NCBI GenBank assembly: GCA_025201705.1
Contig: MU617275.1
Span: 1-16,932 of the forward strand
Direction of reading: 5' to 3'
Source of the DNA: Dissophora ornata
Lineage: Eukaryota > Mortierellomycota > Mortierellomycetes > Mortierellales > Mortierellaceae
Length of the DNA stretch: 16,932 bases
Shown: positions 1 to 7,860 of the stretch, piece after piece
Layout of the letters: each line of letters begins with the position of its first letter
Position numbering within the stretch: the first letter of the stretch is position 1
Position numbers and translations under genes: made by a program
The notes under the pieces: generated by a model
Databases searched by the model: none
Told to the model about the DNA's origin: nothing
Seen by the model: the letters and a program-made list of their open reading frames with translations, nothing else

Positions 1-448
1 AAAAAAAACCTGGCAGAGACGAAAAGAGACCAAGACAACAACAAAACAAAAAACAAGAGTGGTTGCTCTGGGCACCGCACTCTTCTGAGCACGGAATGTT
101 CATGGAGACGCAAGAGCGAACAGAGACGCGCAAGGAGAGCGCCACCTTGGTCGGCGTAGCACACATGCATGTCGCACGCCCTCAATGGTCACAAGACGTT
201 TTTTCTATGCTGGTGCGCGCCACATGGAGCAATGAGAGTGTGGCAGCCACAATCTATTTCTTCCTACAGTCATTAAAGAAAAATGATATCTCTATTCTCT
301 ATAGCGCTTCTCTCTATGGTCTATGGGTCTCTCGATGACTTGTCCTCGCCCTCCTCAGCAATCCCCATCTACGAGTTTTACAGTTTTCTATCATTGGTTA
401 GCACACACCGCAACTACTTGACCAGTCAAATATCCTATCGCGTCTTTG
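1..448. other. Left-edge non-coding stretch, downstream of the Kelch gene
   Basis: I see no convincing gene here. The first ~60 bases are A-rich (an A8 start, then CAACAACAAAAC-like sequence). Open frames on either strand are short and look like no family I know. The part next to 449 should be the 3' UTR of the Kelch gene. On the minus strand it also holds a possible last intron: donor GTGCGT at 460-455, branch-like TGCTAAC, acceptor TAG ending at 388 (see findings). No canonical AATAAA was seen on the minus strand. Confidence 0.5.
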
Positions 449-3133
449 TCAGATACGCACCTTGAAGTCCGTAATCTGGGGTAGGTAAGCGCAGGTACTC
501 AAGTCAAGAATGTAAATGTCATCAAACACTCTCTGCCCATCGTAGCCGCCAAACATGAACAGCCTAGAGTCGTACAACAACGACGCATGATATCCACGGC
601 CAGCTGGGGGGATCCCGTACACTTTGCGCGGCTCCCAGTTCCATGTCATCAAGTTGAGCATCATAACATCACACGAATAACGGCTACCGTCGTGTCCGCC
701 AACAACAAAGAGATAGGACCCCACTTGCGTTGAAGTATGCGATAACCTTTTCAGGGGCTCATTGGCTTCGATCTTGGTCCACTTTCTCGTATCTGCATCC
801 CGCACCCAATAAAGACAAAGAGGAAAAGGAAAGAAGCAATAAGTCGCACATATCTTTACCTTCAAGTATAAGCATCCTCTTCTCCTCTTACCCAAGTCAA
901 GGACATGAATGTCTGAAAAGCATTCGTGGCCATCACTGCCTCCGTAGACAATGTACTTGGAGTTTATCAAGTTGCTGGTGTGATAACCTCGGGACAGCGG
1001 GATCGTGCCTGTCGTCTGGATTTCAGCCCAATGCATCGTTGCCAGATTCAGTGTATGTGTGTCATTCAGCGCTTGGACGCCGTCGCCGCCTCCAAAGACA
1101 TAGATATGGTTGTTGTAGACACAAGTTGTATGGGCACGACGTCGACACGGACGGGCACCGGTAGTTTGGGGGTTTGTCCAAGTCAGCGTATCTATACAGC
1201 ACAAGGAACAGACACAAGTGCCACCAAAACACGAAAAAGAGTATCAGCATGGAATCGAGAGCGAACATGGGTCAAGCTTGTGTTGTTTTACAAAAGGGCG
1301 CCTACCAGTATCAAGCATGTAGAGCTCATTGAAATACTGCGGTCCGTCGCCGCCGCCAAAGACATAGAGACGTCTATTATCCACCAAAGTCGATGAGTGT
1401 GCACGGCAAGGTGGGGGGATGGAGCCGTACGTTTTGGGCTGCGACCAGTGCATAGTATCTATAAAGTTGCAAAGTTGAATACACCAATGCGTTACTACGA
1501 CAGGACCTGGGAGGTCTTTTGATCATCAGCGTGCTGCACATGTTGCAATATATCCACCCCTACCTGCATCAAAGATGTACAGTGTATTGTAGCAGCTCTT
1601 CGCGTCGCTGCCCCCAAACACATAGATGGACTCTCCGACCAGATTAACTGTCTGGGCGCGGAGATCTTTGGGCGGTATTTGGCCATGGACCTTGGCCTGA
1701 GTCCAATGCATTGCAGGAGTAGGTGCGGGAAGGACAGTTGTGCTCGGCCTAGGTGTATCTCTGCTCACCTCTGCTTTGTGCCTGTGCTTCTTTGATCCAT
1801 GGCCGTGGGTATGGCTCTGACTGTGTCCATTGCTGCTTGGGTTGCGACTACTAGAATGCGCTTGGGAATGATCCTTTTGACTACGGTGGCTGCGGTGCGA
1901 TGAGGCTGAAGGTGCAGCGCTGGTATTGGTGCGACCTCCAGGCAGAGCAGCAACTGCGGTTGTGGATGTAGGTGTCGAGGAAGCTCCCAATCCAGAGACG
2001 ACAGCCGCGGACTGTGCAGGAATTGTCAACGGGGCAGAGACAGCCACCTGAGGTTTGGGTGCCTGGGCCATCGAGGAGCCTTCCTGCGCGGCTACCTCGG
2101 CAACGGCGCTCTGAATGATAGATTCGGGATTGGGGCTCGCAGAGACATTTCCTTCTGCTGATCCCATCGACGAGAAGGAGGTATTTACATGCGCTGGAAT
2201 CGAGTTACTGGTGTTCCTGCTCGAAGCGTTGTCGCGGTTCCTTTGTGCCGACATTGGGGGCCGAGTGATGGCGCCAGAGTTGGTTGGTGATGTATTGTTG
2301 CTTGGAACACGGTCCTGTTGTAGAAGAGAGGGGCTTCCAGCACCCGAGCGGCTGCTGGGAATGCCTCGAGTGGGGGTGCTCTGTTTGACCGAGAAGAAGC
2401 TGTTGTTGCTATTCATCGCATATTCTCCTGCCACTCCTCCTCCTCCTCCGGAATGACTGGTGATGCTCTGGTTGACAGCGTTACTGAGGATACTGTTGCT
2501 GACAATGTTGGCAGCCCCCTCGCTGGCGATACCGCTGTGTCCCTGGCTGTTATAGCTGCTGTAACTATGGGTGCTGCTGATACTGTTGATGCTCGTGTCG
2601 GCTCCAGGGGCAGCGGCTGACGACGGCGATGTTGGGGCATGTCTTTGGGAGGACTGTTCTGCTCCAGAGGGCGACTGACCGAACGCGCGACTTGATGCGG
2701 GGCTTCTGCTTGGTGGCGGCGGGGAGTGCACCCTTGACCTTTTTTAGTACATCGGCAATTATATTATTAGAAGAATGTTAGTACTAGATCATAGTGTGGT
2801 ATGGGTATGTGTGTCCGAGCTGCTTTCGCGGCGTGGCCCACAATGGACCAAGCACGGCAGAAAGCGAGCGAGCGGGAGCTGGTACGTTGGTCGAGCAATG
2901 CGACATTTCAGGCTGATGTGCCCTGACTGAGCATGTGCTGTAATCACAGACAAGAGAGGCAGGCACGCAGACAGTGATATGACGGGGAGACGGCCTAGTT
3001 ACCTCTGCTGCTGGAGTTGGAACTGAAGCTGTTGTTGCTGATGCCCATACTGGGCCTGAAAAGGTGCGATAGGTGTTGTTGGGCTTCCAGGCGGTGTGTC
3101 GTCCATGCTGTTGCCTCCTGTTATTTGTGTCAT
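449..3133 (-). CDS. Kelch-repeat beta-propeller protein with long Ser-rich N-terminus
   Basis: Five exons on the minus strand: 3133-3003, 2738-1564, 1458-1306, 1191-892 and 792-449, totalling 2103 nt or 700 aa. The start is ATGACACAAATAAC at 3133; an in-frame Met at codon 10 is the alternative. Residues 1-44 are Pro/Gln-rich (QQQQLQFQLQQQ). Residues 45 to about 386 are low-complexity Ser/Ala/Pro with a His-rich patch (HSQSHTHGHGSKKHRHK). Residues 387-700 hold six Kelch repeats of about 50 aa, each with W near the start, a YVFGG/FVVGG/FMFGG core and D near the end, enough for a six-bladed propeller. Such domains are protein-interaction scaffolds; fungal Kelch proteins such as Tea1 act at cell tips, but the low-complexity N-terminus does not identify an orthologue. 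All three introns inside the propeller are phase 1 and split the same Asp codon. The 3' end is slightly uncertain: a stop lies at 451-449, but AAG|GTGCGT just before it could be a donor. The Kelch identification is firm; the specific role is unknown. Confidence 0.88.
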
Positions 3134-3720
3134 GATGAAAGTAGAATGGTGAAGACGGCTCGAGAGTACAGAGTGCTATTGCGCTTTAGATGATGCTGCT
3201 ACTATGCGAATTCTCGGTGCAAGAGTTATAGGCGCGAGTGGAGATGGGAGTGCGGAGCTATGGTAGAGGGGTTGGGATGGAGTAACAGACAGGGATGATG
3301 GATGATGGAGACGAGACGAGCAGCACCGCGATGACCTGCTCATCAAGCCTAAAAAAAGTTACACAACTTTGCTGGATGACGACGCAGGGCCACCGCAGTG
3401 GACGACCCAGACTGACAGGAGAGGCCAAGTTATAAGAGCGATAGAGAGAGCAATTGAGCAACGAGATGTAGATCCTCCCTCGTCCGACTGTCCACTTCCC
3501 GCAAGGCAGCCGTCCCTGGTCAGATACTGGACATTACTACATCCCATCAAGACCGTGGGTCTGACGAGCTCTGCTCTGGCGCATGTTGGATCACTCGAGC
3601 ACGGAAGCGTCTACATGGGGGAGGTGGGGGATTGGAGGAGGGTGCCAGTGTTTCAACACGGCGACAGAGCACCGGGGCGGGCAGTAGAGAGAGCAGAGAG
3701 AACAGAGAGAGCGCGTGGAT

Positions 3721-3749
3721 GCGTGAGTGCGTGAGTGCGTGAGTGCGTG
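3721..3749. repeat. Short tandem repeat, unit GCGTGAGT
   Basis: Three perfect 8-bp units at 3721-3744 plus a partial unit GCGTG. It lies about 590 bp upstream of the Kelch start codon. Confidence 0.85.
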
Positions 3750-3832
3750 GTGTGGGTAGCATAGATGTGTGGTTTGTGTGTGTTTGCTGGCGAGCAAGTG
3801 GGCGAGCGAGTGAGCGACAAACAGAGGGAGGA

Positions 3833-3849
3833 GACGCGACGCGACGCGA
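3833..3849. repeat. Tandem GACGC repeat giving three overlapping GACGCGA motifs
   Basis: GACGCGACGCGACGCGA reads as three overlapping GACGCGA heptamers at 3833-3839, 3838-3844 and 3843-3849, about 700 bp upstream of the Kelch ATG. The heptamer contains the CGCG core of Mbp1/MBF-type sites; function here is not shown. Confidence 0.6.
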
Positions 3850-4225
3850 CACGACGACAGCGTATGTTCCATTCTCGGATCCTCGCCTCGACAGCCCTGA
3901 CGCCCTCCAGGTGCCTGCCTCCCTGTCAAAAGGACAGAGATTACCAAAAACGCACTCCTCGATCTAGCCCGCCACTCATCAGCCCCAATATTCCGTTCAG
4001 CGCAGCTGGGATGCGGAGGATGGAATACACCGGGGTTGTTTGGGCTGATGCGCACCAGACTTCCCAGCTGTCCTGGGACGACTATCCTAAAAAAAGCGAA
4101 GAACCAGGTCCACGAGAGTGGACAGCGGGTGGAAATAGGCCGCGGTGCTTCTACCACTAGCGCAGGAGAAACTCTTTTCCTACGACTCGACTGACGTACG
4201 CCAAAATGATTTAAAAAGAACCTTT

Positions 4226-4231
4226 TTTATT
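4226..4231 (-). terminator. Candidate poly(A) signal of the CYSTM gene
   Basis: AATAAA on the minus strand, about 135 nt downstream of the TAA at 4367-4365, within an AT-rich patch (CATAATAATAAAAAAGG). Confidence 0.45.
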
Positions 4232-4364
4232 ATTATGGAGAGAAGGAGAGACATATTACAGACATTGCTATGGGCAATGAGACGATGCAAGCTGCAAGAA
4301 TGTGTAAAAAGGAAGAGGCGCCTGTTGATCCGTAGCGCACCCTGACCATGCAACGGTGGCTGGC

Positions 4365-5268
4365 TTAGCAGCAGCCCTGATGAAACGCAGGAAAGGAAGA
4401 AAAACAGACTGGTTAGTGCCAAGGAGACGGGAGCAGGAGTCCTTTGACAGATGACAGCAGGGGTGGTTCGACTACTTACTTCAAGACAGCAGCACAAGCA
4501 GGCACCGAGGGCGCTATTTTTCAGTGAGGACAAGAGAGGGAGTGAGTACGGTTAAAAGTAGGCGGATTGGGTGTGGCGGTACTTGCGCACAATCACAAAT
4601 ATCGCAACAGCCGCGGGCGCAAGTGCAGCCCTGTGCCCTCCGCCTCCTTCCCTGTCCCTCCCCTGTTCGCTGCAGGTGCGTCTGATCAAAGGATCAAATG
4701 CCTCAGGGATTATATATAAATAAACATTTGCAATTTCAGCGGCCACCAGCACCGTCTATCTTTGAGGGCTCAAATCCATGCAGAGCCGGGATGGAAAGAA
4801 AGAGCGCTGTGTCCGGATAGGGATCCCATGGGTGCAGGATGCCCTCTGTGTGTCTGCCGGGTTTGTCCTTCTTGTTGGAGTCAATAGCAAGCCCCTCTCG
4901 CCCTTTTCTCTCCCGCCTCTCCTGCTGCAGTGGGGATGGGAGATATCGGGGCTGAGGATGTGTGAGATTGGGTCTGTACGACGACTCGTCTGCAAATAAC
5001 GAACGGCATCGTGACACCGCCTCTGTGCGAGAGCCGTGCTCAGAGGCGTGCTTCCCTGGGCAAAAAAGATCCACAGGCGTAGTAGGAAGAAAGGCGGGCT
5101 GTGGATTCGGAATGAAACTTACCATCCGTAGCACATGTCGTCCTTGTTGTTCTGCTGAGGAGGAGCCTGCTGCTGGATGATCACGGGCGCGGCTGTGTTG
5201 ATGAGCGACGAGGAGGGAATGGGTTAGGATGAGGATCAAGATCCACAAGTGGTACAGGAATGGTGAGC

Positions 5269-5315
<47 letters not shown>

Positions 5316-5531
5316 TGGATACTTACGCTGGGCATACTGGGGCTGAGGGGCGCCATACTGCTGGGGAGGGGCGCCGTACTGCTGAGGAGGGGCACCGTAC
5401 TGCTGGGGAGGGTATCCGGGTTGGGGCTGGTACGAGGCGGCCTGACCATAGGCGGGCTGGCCGTAACCAGGCTGAGCCTGCTGGGGATACTGGGGAGGCT
5501 GCGAAGCGTAGTAGCCCTTATCTTGCGACAT
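4365..5531 (-). CDS. CYSTM-family Cys-rich small membrane-associated protein
   Basis: Four exons on the minus strand: 5531-5327, 5192-5123, 4513-4480 and 4376-4365, totalling 321 nt or 106 aa. Residues 1-68 are Gln/Pro/Tyr-rich, with YGQPAYGQ and three QQYGAPP-type repeats. Then comes a PVIIQQQAPPQQ linker and the tail KDDMCYGCALGACLCCCLE followed by GCC and stop. This is the CYSTM layout: a soluble XYPPX-like front and a short Cys-rich C-terminal segment that associates with membranes. CYSTM proteins in plants and fungi are linked to stress resistance; the exact role here is unknown. Splice phases match (1, 2, 0). Intron 1 carries (AG)20 and a CCTAACC branch site; intron 3 has a CACTAACC branch. 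Intron 2 is long for this window (609 nt). The final coding piece is only 12 nt. The gene is divergent from the UPF0324 gene. The tail reconstruction fits the family very well, so I am confident despite the small exons. Confidence 0.85.
4514..5122 (-). other. 609-nt intron inside the CYSTM gene
   Basis: This runs from donor GTAAGT at 5122 to acceptor AATAG ending at 4514, and the flanking exons join in phase to give KDDMCYGCALGAC. I see no further coding exon inside. A plus-strand TATATATAAATA stretch lies at about 4711-4722. Apart from that I see only low-complexity C/T-rich sequence. Confidence 0.65.
5273..5312. repeat. (AG)20 microsatellite in CYSTM intron 1
   Basis: Forty bases of perfect AG repeat. 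On the transcribed minus strand it is a (CT)20 tract about 14 nt inside the intron from the GTAAGT donor. Confidence 0.95.
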
Positions 5532-5579
5532 TGCGTGAGTAGTGGGAGGGATGTGAGATGGGCAGGAAGGGAAGGGAAT

Positions 5580-5612
5580 GAATGGAGTGAGGAATGGAGT
5601 GAGGAATGGAGC
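5580..5612. repeat. 12-bp tandem repeat GAATGGAGTGAG
   Basis: Two full units at 5580-5591 and 5592-5603, then a partial unit (GAATGGAGC). It lies 49 bp upstream of the CYSTM start codon, so it is probably in its leader or core promoter. Confidence 0.8.
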
Positions 5613-5872
5613 GGGAGAAGAGAGAGGAGAGGAGAAGCGAAAAAGAGAAGAGACGCACGAAAAGAAGAGAGCACCGCCAGCAAAGCGAGAAAGACAGAGC
5701 GCACCAGACACGAGTGGTGGGTCTGCTTCGCACAAGCGCGAAAAATAAGATGTCATATTCAGCGGTCTGGTCCTTGCGGGACACTTTCCTGCAAAGCGCG
5801 GCAAAAACATATCCGAGAAATCGAGAAGTGATCTGCGCACCTCTTTGATCAGCCCATTCCTCCCATTCCTCC

Positions 5873-5916
5873 CATCCATCCATCCATCCATCCATCCATC
5901 CATCCATCCATCCATC
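5873..5916. repeat. (CATC)11 microsatellite
   Basis: Eleven perfect CATC units, 70 bp upstream of the ATG of the UPF0324 gene, probably in its 5' leader or proximal promoter. It is flanked by CCCATTCCT-type C/T-rich sequence. Confidence 0.95.
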
Positions 5917-5985
5917 CTTCCTCCATCCCTCCACTCCACATTCTCCCTTCCCTCATTCGTCCCCTTCCCCAGCCCGTGCCCCGCT

Positions 5986-7709
5986 ATGCCACCACTCAAC
6001 CTTGCGGGCAAGGCCCCCCAACCCCCGTCTCTCCTCGCCCGGAGGGAATCCATCATCTCGGCCGCATCCTCCTCCCACTCTGGCGCCTCCACCACACAAC
6101 CCAGCTACCCTGACACCAGCACAAAACCCGTTCCCAGCCACCCACTACCCCCACTACCCCCTCCCACACGAATCCAAGCGTTCCTGCTCCAGCACCCATG
6201 GGTCGTCGGCTGGAACCATGAAGACTGGTGGTCCTGCTGGATCGGCCTCTTCCTCTTTGCCCTCGTCTCCATCGCTGTCCATAACAACGTCCCCGCTGCA
6301 AAGTTCGAGCCTTGGACCACCAATCCCTTCGACTCCCTCTTCACCTCCAACAACCTCGATCTCCTTGTGCTCTTCCCCCTGCAGGGGTCCCTGGTCTGGC
6401 TCGCTCTGTGGGCAATCCGTGCCAAGGGCTGGAGCCAGTTTTACAAGGGCTTCCTTGTCATCTACTCACTCGCGTTCCTGAGCAAGTGGCTCGCCGCCCA
6501 GACGAATGTCAAGAGCGCAAGTCTCGGCGACTCGATCTGGGCCATCCTCTTTGGCACGCTACTCCGCAATATCATGGCCGGTGCCCCCATGGCCGACGGG
6601 AGGTCCAAGGCTCTGCCAGCGTGGCTCAAGGTTGCTCAGCAAACAGAGCTCTACATTGCCATCTCGCTGGTGCTGCTGTGGTACGTCTGTTCGTGTAATC
6701 AATGGAATCAGCCAGTGACTATTGTTTTGTGCAATCACACCATCTCGCGCCATGTTGTCGTCTCTGTGGCAATCACACCATCGAAAGAATTCTCCCATCG
6801 AAATCTTGTATTACAAACGCTAATCCGTCCCCTTCTCCCAACCACAGCATCGACTTCTCGGTTCTCAAGCCCTTGGCGCCCAGAGCCATCTTTGTGTCCT
6901 GGGTCGACACCCCGTCGCTCTTTGTCCTCGTCGCTATGATCGGCACAACATGGCTCCGCATCGATCTCCAGACATCCATGATCATGAGCGGCGCCACCTT
7001 CATCTGCGGCTCCTCCGCTGCCATTGCCCTCTCTGCCTCGCTTGGAGCCGGCAGCAAGGCCGATCTACCTATTGCCATCATCTCGGTCTTTACCATCCCC
7101 TCCATTATCGCGCTACCGTACATCGCCAAGGCCGTCGGCATCAGTGCAAAGGTTGCCGGCGCATGGTTCGGTGGATGTGTGGACTCGACCGGTGCGGTCA
7201 TTGCTGCCGCCACAATCTACAACGATCCTCAAAACGTTGCCATTGAGACCTCTGCCGTCGTCAAGATGGTCCAGAACATGCTCATCGGCCCCATCTCTGT
7301 CGGTGTCGCTGTTGTCTGGACCCAGCGCGAGGAGCGACGCATGCGCGCTCTCCACAACTCGTTAAAGGACGATGCTCTGAGATCGGTATCCGAATTCAAG
7401 CCTGTCCCCTACAAGACCCTGCTTTGGAGTCGCTTCCCAAAATTTGTGCTGGGATTCCTCGTCACCGCAGTGTTGTTCAACACCGTCGTGCCGGCGGAGG
7501 ACAGGAGCGGCGTTAATTCATTCTCGTTCATGGTCGGGGAGTGGTTCTCGACCATGAGCTTTGTTAGCATCGGTCTGGGCCTGCAGTTCCACGAGTTGCG
7601 ACGCGAAGCTCGTATGTTGCTCAAACTGACAGCCCTGTACTCACTGGCGCAGCTGGTCGATATCCTGAGCACATTCGGATTGGCCTATGTTGCCTTTGAG
7701 ATGTTTTAA
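5986..7709 (+). CDS. UPF0324/YeiH-family (putative sulfate exporter-like) membrane protein
   Basis: Two exons, 5986-6680 and 6848-7709, join in phase 2 (TG|C) to give 1557 nt or 518 aa. The frame is open further upstream, but only through the CATC repeat and without an ATG, so 5986 is the start. Residues 1-62 are a Pro/Ser-rich, presumably cytosolic, extension absent from bacterial relatives. From residue 82 on there are many hydrophobic helices, for example WIGLFLFALVSIAV. Two family signatures are visible: SGATFICGSSAA at about 279-290 (bacterial form: ICG-S/A-SA) and GAWFGGCVDSTGAVIAA at about 335-351. They are followed by VVKMVQNMLIGPISVGVAVVW, the usual helix after that loop. The Pfam family is Cons_hypoth698, annotated as putative sulfate exporters from bacterial YeiH; substrate and direction in fungi are untested. 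It is convergent with the ApoO gene downstream. Family assignment is strong, function weak. Confidence 0.87.
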
Positions 7710-7860
7710 CACGTCGTCCCTGCCAACTGGCCATAGACATCATAGCATTGTAGACTAGAAAAATGTATCCAATATATATATATTATTATGAACGCTGTTC
7801 TCGTAATACATTTACATATGCTTCATGCTGAAGCGCCCCTCCTCTTCCGGCTCCGGCTCT
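7710..7860. other. Short convergent 3' intergenic region
   Basis: There are 151 bp between the stops of two convergent genes. An AT-rich ATATATATATTATTATG patch lies near 7772-7788, and no canonical AATAAA is seen on either strand. The two 3' UTRs are likely to overlap. Confidence 0.5.

Larger units (their letters stand above)
3134..4364. other. Intergenic: Kelch gene promoter/leader and CYSTM 3' UTR
   Basis: About 1.2 kb between two tandem minus-strand genes. No frame here looks like a real protein; the open frames are rich in Ser/His/Arg from simple sequence. It contains three perfect copies of GCGTGAGT (3721-3749), overlapping GACGC repeats (3833-3849), two interleaved 9-bp inverted-repeat pairs (3977-4070) and, next to the CYSTM gene, a minus-strand AATAAA at 4231-4226. 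The part nearest 3133 should be the Kelch gene's leader and promoter. Confidence 0.55.
5532..5985. promoter_or_regulatory. Shared divergent promoter region, CYSTM / UPF0324
   Basis: There are 454 bp between the ATG at 5531 (minus) and the ATG at 5986 (plus), with no convincing coding frame. It holds 2.5 copies of the 12-mer GAATGGAGTGAG (5580-5612), two GCGCG-plus-A-run patches at about 5736-5745 and 5795-5810, and a (CATC)11 microsatellite (5873-5916) followed by a C/T-rich leader before the plus-strand ATG. A promoter role follows from the gene orientation; no factor site is proven. Confidence 0.55.

Noticed and set aside
3591..4157. 188-codon minus-strand open frame upstream of the Kelch gene
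   Set aside because: Composition is low-complexity (LCSLCSL, HSRTHA) and comes from simple repeats in the DNA; there are no domain features and no plausible splice partners.
4464..4478. GGTTCGACT resembling a tRNA T-loop / B box
   Set aside because: Flanking bases do not form a T-stem, and there is no anticodon or D-arm in register; it lies in the CYSTM exon 3/intron 3 border.
4736..5704. 322-codon minus-strand open frame covering the CYSTM gene
   Set aside because: It is a different frame through the CYSTM exons and the (CT)20 intron tract, producing long SLSLSL runs; the CYSTM frame explains the region.
5845..5985. Upstream extension of the UPF0324 frame through (SIHP)n
   Set aside because: No ATG starts it; it is translation of the CATC microsatellite, and ATG 5986 is the first in frame.
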